A stretch of DNA of 64,000 nucleotides from Anabaena sp. WA102 (lineage in GTDB: Bacteria; Cyanobacteriota; Cyanobacteriia; Cyanobacteriales; Nostocaceae), in the NCBI RefSeq assembly GCF_001277295.1, contig NZ_CP011456.1, forward strand, positions 620,001 to 684,000. Reading direction: 5' to 3'. A program made the position numbers and the translations under genes. Below the pieces are notes generated by a model, which was given only the letters and a program-made list of their open reading frames with translations, had not been told where the DNA came from and did not search any database. Below, one piece after another: positions 45,035 through 53,212 of this stretch; the stretch's first letter is position 1, and every line of letters begins with the position of its first letter.

Positions 45035-45501
45035 ACTCTCATTAGTTGCAGCAAAAGTGAATCATCACCTCAAATTCTCATAGCGTAAGCATGGCTTAAG
45101 CATATCTGAATTTACATACCCTTTTGTCAATTCTTCATCTATCCCATGACTTAAGTAGGTTGGCGTTGAAAATTGTCGTTATAGCAAGGCAAGAGGCAAG
45201 AGTAAAGAAGTTTTCAGTGATTCTACGTTTCTTTACACAGTTTGGTTTTATTGTGTTCACCTACTTACGTCACACTGCGCTATCACAAAAAGACCTTTTT
45301 AGTAAACCCCAAATAACATATTTTAAACATAATGTCCGATCATCCTATGCCAGTTTCCTAATCGGTGCATCTACTACATCAGTGTTATGCAAAATTTGCA
45401 TAAAATTCACCTTTTAGCCCCCAAAATTCACTCATCAGACAGAGTAAATTTAGAACTCGCATTCATAAACTATAGTCATACATATTTATTATTTTTTGGG
45501 A
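45035..45501. other. 467-bp spacer
   Basis: A TTG-started frame of 97 codons here (45124-45417) is Leu/Phe-rich with no family signal and overlaps repeat words such as AAGTAGGTTGGCGTTGAAAATTGTCGTTA. I see no gene. The last 100 bp should hold the promoter of the receiver gene. Confidence 0.4.
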
Positions 45502-45936
45502 ATGTTAATGTTGTCCAAAGAGCCTTCTAAATTGCGCCTTCTTGTAGTTGATGATCATGAACTCACTCGTTTAAGTCTGTACCTAATTTTTTCTACTCAA
45601 GAAAATATTCAAGTTGTTGGTTTAGCTAGTAATGGTCAAGAAGCTATAGACATGGTTAAATGCCATCAACCTCATGTGATCATTCTCGATTTACAAATGC
45701 CGATTATGGATGGTTGGTCAGCATCTAATTACATTAAAGCTATATCTCCAAATACTCAAATTTTGGCTTATTCCTCAATAGATGAATCATATTTTCATAA
45801 CTATAAAATTAAATATCAATTTGATAAAGTTTGCACAAAAGATATTCCCACAAAAGAACTCATTACCTTAGTCAGAAAATTAGGCAACAAACTTGGGTAT
45901 TCTTCATTTTTTGAAGAAAGATTGCACTCTGCTTAA
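45502..45936 (+). CDS. Single-domain response regulator (NarL-type receiver)
   Basis: A 144-residue receiver from ATG 45502; an ATG two codons later and a TTG two codons earlier are alternatives. Acidic pocket VDDHE, phosphoacceptor D63 in IILDLQMP, S/T site in LAYSS, Lys in VCTKD. The start LRLLVVDDHELTRLSL resembles NarL/FixJ regulators, but no helix-turn-helix follows; the C-terminus is a short Arg/His tail. It probably signals by contact. No cognate kinase is nearby. Confidence 0.88.
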   Translation: MLMLSKEPSKLRLLVVDDHELTRLSLYLIFSTQENIQVVGLASNGQEAIDMVKCHQPHVIILDLQMPIMDGWSASNYIKAISPNTQILAYSSIDESYFHNYKIKYQFDKVCTKDIPTKELITLVRKLGNKLGYSSFFEERLHSA

Positions 45937-46012
45937 TCTTCCTTGTAGATTGGGTTAAGAGGATGTTTTAAAAGTTTTTAATGTATTAATAAACCCCTCT
46001 GCAAACCTCTTT

Positions 46013-46292
46013 AGTAGTCTGTCAACCCGAAAATGACGGGTGAAGGCAAGCAGGGGGAGAAGAGAGGCACCGAGGGCAAGGGAGGGAAGAACAGAAGTTT
46101 TTTCCAATCATTAAGTAATTGGACAAAAATATTTACAGTCATTGCGAGCGAAGGGAAGCAATCACAACCCTTGGAATTGCTTCATTTCACTTCGTTCCAT
46201 ATGGCTAACGCCACGCCACGCTAACGCAATGACATTGTGTAATTAATTCTGTCTCACTACTTACCCGTCAAAATAAATTTGACCAACTACTA
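46013..46292. mobile_element. Outer MITE (family B) carrying a nested family A copy
   Basis: TA then GTAGTCTGTCAA (46015-46026) and TTGACCAACTAC then TA (46279-46292) form imperfect TIRs (10 of 12). A related end, CTAGTAGTCTGTCAAATAAA, is at 56689. The family A element at 46112-46263 sits inside, so family B inserted first. Confidence 0.6.
46112..46263 (+). mobile_element. MITE family A, copy 3 (152 bp)
   Basis: Near-identical to the copy at 31004-31155, same strand, same TA borders, with a few substitutions (for example CTTGGAATTG for CTTGCGATTG). It is nested in the family B element. Confidence 0.8.
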
Positions 46293-46375
46293 GTAGATTC
46301 TGACCATGAAAAATTCAGAAAGTAGGGGCGCAGGGTCTGCGCCCAGAAACGATTCATTAATAACAGCATGAAATT

Positions 46376-46490
46376 TAGGCGTTGCTGATTAAGAGTATGA
46401 TTTTATTTCACGCAGAGGCGCAGAGTCTCAGAGAGTAAGAGTTTCATTTTTTTGATTTTCCAATTTCATACCTCAATTCAGCAACGCCCA
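46376..46490. mobile_element. 115-bp MITE-like element
   Basis: TAGGCGTTGCTGATTAAGAG... at the left and ...CTCAATTCAGCAACGCCCA at the right pair with about 19 of 25 matches. The interior holds the CACGCAGAGGCGCAGAG repeat word. Noncoding. Confidence 0.6.
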
Positions 46491-46560
46491 ATTTGTCAAA
46501 GGTATTGTAATTATCAATTACCTTTTTTCCTGCCTAAATTGACATAACTAACAACTTAGG

Positions 46561-46743
46561 TTAATTATTTCTCGTTTCAGGAATAGTCCGTTTAAACTCA
46601 TCAAGTAAATCATCTAATTCTTCCAAAGCTTGATTCACATCAACTCTTAAAGTTCCTAGATTGGGTTGTTCCAATAAACTCAGCAACCGCTCACGTTTAT
46701 CTTGAACAGTGCTAATTCGGTCTTTAATTGTCTGAATATCCAT
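46561..46743 (-). CDS. Small conserved-looking helical protein
   Basis: A 60-residue protein from ATG 46743 (MDIQTIKDRISTVQDKRERL). The longer frame from 46821 adds 26 hydrophobic, low-quality residues, so I prefer the short form. It is all-helical with regular leucines (LLSLLEQPNLG, VNQALEELDDLLDEFKRT). No family recognised, no signal. It is divergent from the DUF2854 gene, 137 bp apart. Confidence 0.6.
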   Translation of the reverse strand: MDIQTIKDRISTVQDKRERLLSLLEQPNLGTLRVDVNQALEELDDLLDEFKRTIPETRNN

Positions 46744-46880
46744 TTTTTTGCTTCCTATTTTGAAACACTTCAAATCTAAAGTTAACGCAAAAAGTAAAAA
46801 TCTCCATATCCCCTTTCCCAATTTGTCACCAATCAGCGATGATAATAAAAGATGAAAATAAATTATACTAATCTCAAATT

Positions 46881-47429
46881 ATGCTCGGCAGAATTTCTTT
46901 AGGAACACTTGGCTTAACAATAGGTACTATACTCACCATAACAGGTTTTGTTGCCTACTTTGTAGATAATGCCACCCTCAATCTAGTGGGATTTTTCTAT
47001 GGATTTCCCCTATTACTGGGAGGTTTAGCCCTAAAAGCCAATGAACTTAAACCTGTACCTTTCAGCCAAACTAGCACACCATCCATCCTAGAACTCAGAA
47101 AGCAACAAGCAACAGTTACACAGACCAAAATCCGCAAAGACATCACCCGCAACTGTTATGGGCAAAAAGCTCATTTAGATGTAGCCCTAGCCTATCTAGG
47201 TTTAAGTCCCACCGATGACGCAAGACCAATAGTAACAGGTTTACGAGAAACCGAAATCAATGGCGCTTATACCTTAATTCTAGAATTTGATTCACCACTA
47301 ATCACCTTTGATACCTGGCAGCAAAAGCAGGAAAAAATGACTAAGTATTTTGGACCAGATGTAGAAGTGAGCATGAAACAGCCCAGAGAGGACTACATTG
47401 AACTAACTTTGATGAAAACTTTAACCTAA
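46881..47429 (+). CDS. DUF2854 membrane protein
   Basis: A 182-residue protein with two N-terminal membrane helices (LGLTIGTILTITGFVAYFV, then LNLVGFFYGFPLLLGGLAL) joined by a short loop, followed by a soluble domain. GLALKANELKP, YGQKAHLDVALAYLGL and the end YIELTLM fit DUF2854, a family of cyanobacteria and plastids thought to sit in thylakoids. Function unknown. ATG 46881. A MITE copy follows 22 bp after the stop. Confidence 0.85.
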   Translation: MLGRISLGTLGLTIGTILTITGFVAYFVDNATLNLVGFFYGFPLLLGGLALKANELKPVPFSQTSTPSILELRKQQATVTQTKIRKDITRNCYGQKAHLDVALAYLGLSPTDDARPIVTGLRETEINGAYTLILEFDSPLITFDTWQQKQEKMTKYFGPDVEVSMKQPREDYIELTLMKTLT

Positions 47430-47451
47430 AAACGTTGGGACTTCGACTTTT

Positions 47452-47560
47452 TCTCGTTCCCATACTCTGTATGGGAATGAATTCTAGAAGGCTCTGGCTT
47501 CAATGATAGCAGAGGCAGAGCCTCTGTGAGGACATTCCCAGTCGGAGACTGGGAACGAGA
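47452..47560 (-). mobile_element. 109-bp MITE-like element, copy 2
   Basis: Inverted copy of the element at 20119-20227 with the same TIRs TCTCGTTCCCA / TGGGAACGAGA. It carries GAATGAATTCTAGAAGGCTC and AGAGGCAGAGCCTCT. It has a few differences from copy 1. Confidence 0.75.
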
Positions 47561-47677
47561 TATGGTAAAGATTTGAGCTTAATAATTTATTCTCTGGTGT
47601 GTTTAAACTTAAATCTAGCTACTGGTAGAACTATCTTAGTATAGTATAAGCATCCCTAGAAATACCCACCATCTACC

Positions 47678-49408
47678 ATGAGCCAATGCCTTAACCCCGC
47701 CTGTATTTACCCAAATCCCCAAGGTACTAACTTTTGTCAAGAATGCGGCGATAAAATCCTTTTAGATGATCGTTATCGTCCCATTAAATTTCTCGGAGAA
47801 GGTGGTTTTGGCAGAACATTTCAAGCAGTAGATGAAAAAAGATTAAATACACCCTGCGTTATCAAACAATTCTTACCCCAACAAACAGGAAGCGCCGCAT
47901 TACAAAAAGCGACTGAATTATTTCAACAAGAAGCCCAAAGACTGCAAGAACTAGGAAAACATCCCCAAATTCCAGATTTAGAAGCCTTCTTTTCTCAAGA
48001 TGATAGACTTTATTTAGTCCAAGATTTTATTGATGGTCAAAACCTATTAGAAGAATTTCAAAATCAAGGCACATTAAACGAACCGCAAATCAGAAATATC
48101 TTAATAGAATTATTACCTGTTTTACAATTTATCCATGATAACAAAGTCATTCATCGAGACATCAAACCAGAAAATATTATCAGAAGCAAAAAGGGTAAAT
48201 TATTCCTCATTGATTTTGGCGTTTCCAAAGAAACAAGCGGCAGTATTTTAACTAGAATTGGAACTACAGTAGGTACTCCTGGATATGCACCTCCAGAACA
48301 GTTGCGGGGTACGGCTTACCATAATAGTGATCTCTATAGTTTAGCTGTTACCTGTGTGAGATTATTGACGGGACATTTTCAAAAGTCCGATGGTTCAGAT
48401 CAATTGTTTGATACTAACAGAATGCAGTGGACATGGCGAAAATATGTGTCTTTAAGTCAGGAATTAATAGATGTATTAGAAACAATGTTACAGGATATTC
48501 CTGCTAATCGTTATCAATCAGCCACAGAAGTTTTAGCAGCATTAGCAAATCAAAAAACAATAGTTATTCCCATTTCACAACCACAAGGTTCTAATAATCT
48601 ATTCAAACAAATTTTTCAGTTTATTTCTCCACCAACAAATACCAGCTTAAATATCAATCCTCAATCATCATTTACTGAAGACTTAGGAAAGGGTATTAAA
48701 TTAGAAATGATAGCCATACCCGGAGGAACTTTTCTCATGGGTTCACCGGACAATGAAGCAGAAAGAGATAGTGATGAAAGTCCTCAACATCAAGTCACAG
48801 TTCCCAGCTTCTTTATGGGCAAATATAAATTAACACAGGCACAATATCAAGCTATCATAGGTAATAATCCCTCTTACTTCAAAGGCAATAACCGCCCAGT
48901 TGCAAATGTCAGTTGGGATGAGGCAGTTACATTCTGTCAAAAGTTAACTCAAAAGACACAGAAAAACTACAGATTGCCCAGTGAAGCAGAATGGGAGTAT
49001 GCTTGTAGAGGCGGGAAAAAAACGCCATTTTCATTTGGTGACAACATCACCACAGATTTAGTTAATTATGATGGCAATGATCCCTACAATTCCGCGCCAA
49101 AAGGCAAATATCGAGAACAAACCACAGATGTAGGAACTTTTCCCCCTAACGCTTTTGGATTGTACGATATGCACGAGAATTTCTGGGAGTGGTGCGAAGA
49201 TGACTGGCATTATAACTATATGGATTTGCCTATAGATGGTAGTGCTTGGAAGAGTCGAAGCGGTAGCAGCGAAAAGCTTCTTCGTGGCGGCAGTTATCGG
49301 GACTACACTGCTATGTTCTGGCCGCAGGGGGATCGCGGTAGGACTTCGCGTTATGATCGTGACCACCGCTACGGTTTCCGGGTCGTGTTCTGTTCCAGAA
49401 CTTTGTAG
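47678..49408 (+). CDS. Ser/Thr kinase fused to FGE/CLec-fold domain
   Basis: A 576-residue protein. A zinc ribbon (C4, C9, C20, C23) precedes a protein kinase domain (about 32-290) with GEGGFGRT, K63, HRD 159-161 and DFG 179-181, so it looks active. From about 341 an FGE-sulfatase (SUMF1) domain follows: PGGTFLMGS, VSWDEAVTFC, YRLPSEAEWEYACRGG, GLYDMHENFWEWCEDDW, LLRGGSY, YGFRVV. The C-type-lectin-like end (523-575) is unusually GC-rich and built of RNY-like variable codons. That is the pattern of a DGR variable region. No reverse transcriptase or template repeat is seen nearby. The FGE domain probably binds a ligand and tunes the kinase. Confidence 0.9.
   Translation: MSQCLNPACIYPNPQGTNFCQECGDKILLDDRYRPIKFLGEGGFGRTFQAVDEKRLNTPCVIKQFLPQQTGSAALQKATELFQQEAQRLQELGKHPQIPDLEAFFSQDDRLYLVQDFIDGQNLLEEFQNQGTLNEPQIRNILIELLPVLQFIHDNKVIHRDIKPENIIRSKKGKLFLIDFGVSKETSGSILTRIGTTVGTPGYAPPEQLRGTAYHNSDLYSLAVTCVRLLTGHFQKSDGSDQLFDTNRMQWTWRKYVSLSQELIDVLETMLQDIPANRYQSATEVLAALANQKTIVIPISQPQGSNNLFKQIFQFISPPTNTSLNINPQSSFTEDLGKGIKLEMIAIPGGTFLMGSPDNEAERDSDESPQHQVTVPSFFMGKYKLTQAQYQAIIGNNPSYFKGNNRPVANVSWDEAVTFCQKLTQKTQKNYRLPSEAEWEYACRGGKKTPFSFGDNITTDLVNYDGNDPYNSAPKGKYREQTTDVGTFPPNAFGLYDMHENFWEWCEDDWHYNYMDLPIDGSAWKSRSGSSEKLLRGGSYRDYTAMFWPQGDRGRTSRYDRDHRYGFRVVFCSRTL
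49244..49405 (+). other. Putative DGR variable region in kinase-FGE gene
   Basis: Codons 523-575. Base composition jumps to GC-rich against an AT-rich gene. Between the fixed words CTTCGTGGCGGCAGT and GGTTTCCGGGTCGTGTTCTG the codons are mostly two variable bases plus C or T (TAT, GAC, TAC, GAT, CGC, GGT, CGT, CAC), as expected if AAC/AAT codons of a template were mutated at A. The end could be an IMH-like anchor. Confidence 0.6.
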
Positions 49409-49504
49409 TTGTAGCCCTTTATACTCTTATTCTTTTACCCTCTGCCCTTCTTTTTCTTTTCCCTTCTTAACGGTGAATTATCAGGTTATTATTCCTGATT
49501 CAGA

Positions 49505-50077
49505 TTACCCAAAAACAACACCGCGATAAATTTCCGATATCGGTAAATCAACCCCAACAGACTCCAAAGAAATGGATTTTTCTACATCATTAAAATCACT
49601 CAATAACCAACCTTGAGACTGTTTACTATATTTTTCTATAAAAATTTCATCTTGTTCAACTAATAAATATTCACAAAAACTGCTAATTGAACGATACATC
49701 CGAAACTTGCTTTGTCTGTCATAATCAGCGGTTGAAGGTGATAATACTTCTACAATTAAAATAGGATTTAAAACTTCATCATTGCGGTTATCATTTAGTT
49801 GGGGTTCATCTGCAAAAACCATGACATCTGGATATACTCCGCGTTTATATTCAGGAATCCATAACCTCAAATCACTATTAATTGGCTCACATTTACTATC
49901 ACGCAAAATAAACTTGAGAAATGCAAAAATATTGCCACCTATACGACTATGATTGAGTGATCCTCCCGACATTGGCACAATTTCTCCATCACGATATTCA
50001 CTGCGTTCTTCAGCTTTTTCTTCAATGGCGCGATATTCATCTAAACTATAACGGCGCTCAATAGTAGTAATCATCAT
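49505..50077 (-). CDS. Uma2 family (DUF820) endonuclease-like protein
   Basis: A 190-residue PD-(D/E)XK protein. It has the usual Uma2 features: YSLDEYRAIEEKAEERSEY, YRDGEIVPMSGGSLNHSRIG, then the catalytic core YPDVMVFAD and ILIVEVLSPSTADYDRQSKF, and YRSI.S..EYLLV near the end. Uma2 proteins are highly multicopy in cyanobacteria; their role is not settled. Start ATG 50077 or the next codon. It converges on the kinase-FGE gene. Confidence 0.9.
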   Translation of the reverse strand: MMITTIERRYSLDEYRAIEEKAEERSEYRDGEIVPMSGGSLNHSRIGGNIFAFLKFILRDSKCEPINSDLRLWIPEYKRGVYPDVMVFADEPQLNDNRNDEVLNPILIVEVLSPSTADYDRQSKFRMYRSISSFCEYLLVEQDEIFIEKYSKQSQGWLLSDFNDVEKSISLESVGVDLPISEIYRGVVFG

Positions 50078-50179
50078 CTTGTAACCAATTACATTGAAGT
50101 AATCATGATTCTAGCAAAATTGGATATATTGTTGAATCATTGACATTATTATCAATAATATTGAACAATTTTTATCCAA

Positions 50180-50259
50180 AATATTACCCATTTTGTAGGG
50201 GCAAACCCCCTGTGGTTGCCCCAAATATCGGGGTAGGCACGGGGGCGCTACCCCTACTA
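50180..50259. repeat. GC-rich hairpin repeats before the hflX stop
   Basis: TTTGTAGGGGCAAACCCCCT with GTGGTTGCCCC, then ATCGGGGTAGGCACGGGGGC and GCTACCCCTAC form nested hairpins. Common dispersed spacer repeat. On the minus strand it may end hflX transcription. Confidence 0.5.
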
Positions 50260-51966
50260 TCAATCATCACCAACAGCGTATTGAATCAACAGCGATAGCC
50301 TTTGACGCAGAGTTTCCAGTCCTAAACGTTGACTAGCAGAAATAAACACTGCTAAAGGAAACTCTTCTCTAGCCAAAGCCAGTGTTTCACTATTAACTTG
50401 ATCAATTTTATTAAAAGCAACTAACGCCGGTCCTGGTGTAATCGGCATTTGCGCGAGTATGTCCCGAACTGCGCGAATATGATTCAACCAAGCCGGATGA
50501 GATAAGTCTACTAAATGCAGTAAAGCATCCGCTTCTGTAACCTCTTCCAAAGTTGCCCGAAATGCATCCATCAAAGATGCAGGTAACTCATGGATAAACC
50601 CTACAGTATCCGTCATTAGAGTTTCCTGGGGTGCGGCCGTCTCCGCATGGGGAAGTGTTAAGCGTCGGGTTGTGGGGTCAAGAGTGGCAAACAGTTGGTC
50701 AGCCGTGTATACTTCTGAATTGGTAAGGGCGTTAAGTAAAGTAGATTTACCAGCGTTGGTATAACCCACCAAAGCCACCGAAGGAACTTCTCGATGTTGT
50801 CGCCGTTGCCTTAATCTACAACGATGTGCTTGTAATTGATTAACTTCTTGTTGGAGTCGAGAAATGCGTTTTTGAATAGCTCGGCGTTCTGTTTCTAGTT
50901 TGGTTTCACCAGGTCCTCTTGTCCCAATACCACCCCCTAATCTGGACATGGATTGACCTCTACCAGCGAGTCGTGGCATCATATACTCTAACTGTGCCAA
51001 TTCTACCTGTAATTTACCTGCACCAGATTGAGCGCGTTGGGCAAAAATATCTAAAATTACTTCGGTACGGTCAACTACCCTAACACCAATTTGCGCTTCT
51101 AAATTGCGAACTTGGGAGGGTGAAAGATCACGATCAAATACTACCAAGTTAGCACCCAGAGTTTGCGCTGTGAGAGCAGCTTCTTGGACTTTACCTTCAC
51201 CAATCACTGTTTGGGGATGAATACGCGATCGCTTTTGTTGTAATACCTGTAATACAGTACCACCAGCCGTATCCACTAAACGGGTCAATTCCACAATGAT
51301 GTCCTGGAATTGTTGTGGATTAGTATTTTCCGTTAATACCCCAACAATTAACACTCGATCATGATCAGCATCTACTTCTTGACCAACAAACTCCCGACTA
51401 AATTCCTCTTCTAAACCTTCCACTAAGTTGAGAAAATCCTGGTCGGCTAAAGCATCTAAACTTAGAGGCGATGATACATGAGAATACATCACAGCATCGG
51501 AAATACTCATATCAGAAGATTGAGTCGTAACTAACTGTCTACTATTGGCTACCAGATGGGCTAAATACGCTTCTTTTACATACCCAGTTGAACCACCACC
51601 ACGCTTTGTAAATCCCGCCCCAGTAATATTTAAAACTACTAAAGCATCCAATCTTTGTAAAGCCATTGCCGTCAAGGCTGCTTCATTTGGTGGTTCTGAC
51701 TTAAGATTGGTGGATAAACAACGAATACCGCTGAGACGTTCTGCTCCGTAACGGGGCAGTTCTAGGGGCGGAATTTGAGTTTGACGCGGAGTACCGACAC
51801 CAACCCGAATTACCTGTCCGCGACGATTAATGTAAACACAAACAGGTTGATTGATTTCCGTACTGACTGCTGCCAGACGTTGAGCAAAATCAGTTGTAGT
51901 AATACAATCACCTGATATCCGCTGGTGGTACAGCCGCTGGAGTTGTTTTAGCTGGCTGGACTTCAA
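50260..51966 (-). CDS. hflX: GTPase HflX
   Basis: A ribosome-associated GTPase, 568 residues from a TTG at 51966. The N-terminal part (1-200) is the extension seen in cyanobacteria, then the HflX core (VGEGKVQEAALTAQ-type text is IGEGKVQEAAL), the glycine-rich RGQSMSRLGGGIGTRGPGET segment, and the G domain: G1 GYTNAGKST, G3 DTVGF, G4 NKID. Upstream of the TTG the frame continues as ATA GAG ACT ATC TTT GGC AAT and on for nine more codons, resembling METIFGN-type HflX starts. So the usual ATG may have become ATA at 51996. Confidence 0.95.
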   Translation of the reverse strand: MKSSQLKQLQRLYHQRISGDCITTTDFAQRLAAVSTEINQPVCVYINRRGQVIRVGVGTPRQTQIPPLELPRYGAERLSGIRCLSTNLKSEPPNEAALTAMALQRLDALVVLNITGAGFTKRGGGSTGYVKEAYLAHLVANSRQLVTTQSSDMSISDAVMYSHVSSPLSLDALADQDFLNLVEGLEEEFSREFVGQEVDADHDRVLIVGVLTENTNPQQFQDIIVELTRLVDTAGGTVLQVLQQKRSRIHPQTVIGEGKVQEAALTAQTLGANLVVFDRDLSPSQVRNLEAQIGVRVVDRTEVILDIFAQRAQSGAGKLQVELAQLEYMMPRLAGRGQSMSRLGGGIGTRGPGETKLETERRAIQKRISRLQQEVNQLQAHRCRLRQRRQHREVPSVALVGYTNAGKSTLLNALTNSEVYTADQLFATLDPTTRRLTLPHAETAAPQETLMTDTVGFIHELPASLMDAFRATLEEVTEADALLHLVDLSHPAWLNHIRAVRDILAQMPITPGPALVAFNKIDQVNSETLALAREEFPLAVFISASQRLGLETLRQRLSLLIQYAVGDD

Positions 51967-52053
51967 ACCTTGAACATTGCCAAAGATAGTCTCTATAGGC
52001 GTTTATGACCAGTTACCTGGTTCCCCCTGAATCCTTACACTGTCTATTTTACA

Positions 52054-52092
52054 ACAGGGAACAGGGAACAGGGAACAGGGAACAGGGAACAG
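52054..52092. repeat. STRR array AGGGAAC
   Basis: Five or so copies of the heptamer AGGGAAC between hflX and rplS. The same unit is at 42573-42597. Confidence 0.95.
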
Positions 52093-52224
52093 ACAAGAGT
52101 TTTTTAATTCTTAATTTTGAATTTGTGAGTAGTTTTTATTTATAATGAGTGAAATTTCTAGACTCTCAAGCGATTATAGATTTATAATTAACGATTGTGA
52201 GTTTTTTCAAAAAACAGAAAAGTA

Positions 52225-52587
52225 ATGAACGCCCAAGAGATTATCCGCTCAATTGAAGCGGAACAGATGAAATCTGATTTACCCGAAATCTATGTCGGTG
52301 ATACAGTCAAAGTCGGAGTTAAAATTCAGGAAGGCACTAAGTTCCGTGTGCAACCTTACGAAGGTGTAGTTATAGCTAGACGCAATGGCGGCATCAACGA
52401 AACTATCACAGTCCGCAAAGTTTTCCAAGGTGTGGGTGTAGAACGAGTATTTTTGCTTCATTCTCCCCTAGTTGAAAGTATTAAAGTATTACGTCGTGGT
52501 AAAGTTAGACGTGCTAAACTGTACTACCTACGTAAACTGGTCGGTAAGGCAACCCGCATTAAACAAAGATTCGACCGCCCTTTGTGA
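52225..52587 (+). CDS. rplS: 50S ribosomal protein L19
   Basis: A 120-residue L19, at the subunit interface of the ribosome. Landmarks: IYVGDTVKVGVKIQEGTKFR, RVQPYEGVVIARRNGGINET, ITVRKVFQGVGVERVFLLHS and the basic end RAKLYYLRKLVGKATRIKQR. Start ATG 52225. It heads the block tRNA-Trp, secE, nusG and the L11-L1-L10-L12 genes. Confidence 0.97.
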   Translation: MNAQEIIRSIEAEQMKSDLPEIYVGDTVKVGVKIQEGTKFRVQPYEGVVIARRNGGINETITVRKVFQGVGVERVFLLHSPLVESIKVLRRGKVRRAKLYYLRKLVGKATRIKQRFDRPL

Positions 52588-52736
52588 TTCTCAATGGTGA
52601 ATTAATAGACGAAACCCAGTCTGCAAGCGGCATCCGCCGCTAACTTGCCAAAAGAAAAAAAATAGGTTACAATTAGAATCGAAATTGCGTTAAACTAAAA
52701 AAGTTCAACGCGATGACTGTAAAAAGAAAAGCTTGT

Positions 52737-52809
52737 GCGCTCTTAGTTCAGTTGGTAGAACGCAGGTCTCCAAAACCTGATGTCGGGGGTTCAAGTCCTC
52801 CAGGGCGCG
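52737..52809 (+). tRNA. trnW: tRNA-Trp (CCA)
   Basis: A 73-base cloverleaf. Acceptor GCGCTCT (52737-52743) pairs with AGGGCGC (52802-52808) with one G-T pair, and the discriminator base is G. D arm TAGTTCAGTTGGTAGAAC, anticodon stem CAGGT/ACCTG around CTCCAAA with anticodon CCA, and T arm GGGGGTTCAAGTCCTCC. No intron. CCA is not encoded. The tRNA-Trp/secE/nusG order is conserved in many bacteria. Confidence 0.97.
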
Positions 52810-52810
52810 C

Positions 52811-52990
52811 TCAAAAAGAAAAATATTGCCCGAAGCAATAACGTCACTGCCGAAACAGCGGAAAACGTCAATTATTTCGGGTATAATTTTTTTAAAATGT
52901 AGCTTTCTTATTGCGAGATCATTGAGACCGAAGCTGTAAACCTTAAAAATCACAAGGTTAGGCTACTTAAGAAACGGGGGTATAACGACT
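52811..52990 (+). promoter_or_regulatory. Spacer with possible terminator/promoter before secE
   Basis: CCCGAA (52828-52833) and TTCGGG (52876-52881) flank a partly paired stretch and are followed by TATAATTTTTTT. That could end the tRNA transcript, or TATAAT (52882-52887) could be a -10 box for secE. I cannot decide from sequence. Confidence 0.35.
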
Positions 52991-53212
52991 GTGGCCAAAA
53001 AAAATGAAGCAGAAATGCCAGAAACCGAAAATGGGTTTAACTTAAACAATTTTTTCCAGGGTACAAAGGAAGAACTTGAGAAAGTGATTTGGCCCAGTCG
53101 GAAACAGTTGGTAAGTGAATCAGCCGCTGTACTATTAATGGTTACACTCTCCGCATCTTTGATATATCTGGTCGATGGATTGTTCGCTTGGGCAGCAAAA
53201 CAGGTGTTCTGA
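52991..53212 (+). CDS. secE: Preprotein translocase subunit SecE
   Basis: A 73-residue SecE with one membrane helix (AVLLMVTLSASLIYLVDGLF). The family motif EELEKVIWPSRKQL precedes it. It stabilises SecY in the translocon of the plasma and thylakoid membranes. The start codon is GTG (52991). Its stop overlaps the nusG ATG (TGATG). Confidence 0.93.
   Translation: MAKKNEAEMPETENGFNLNNFFQGTKEELEKVIWPSRKQLVSESAAVLLMVTLSASLIYLVDGLFAWAAKQVF

Noticed and set aside
45124..45417. 97-codon frame after ppk
   Set aside because: TTG start, no ribosome binding site, and overlaps spacer repeat words.
53188..53211. Earlier TTG start for nusG
   Set aside because: It lies inside secE; the ATG at 53212 overlapping the secE stop is the usual arrangement.
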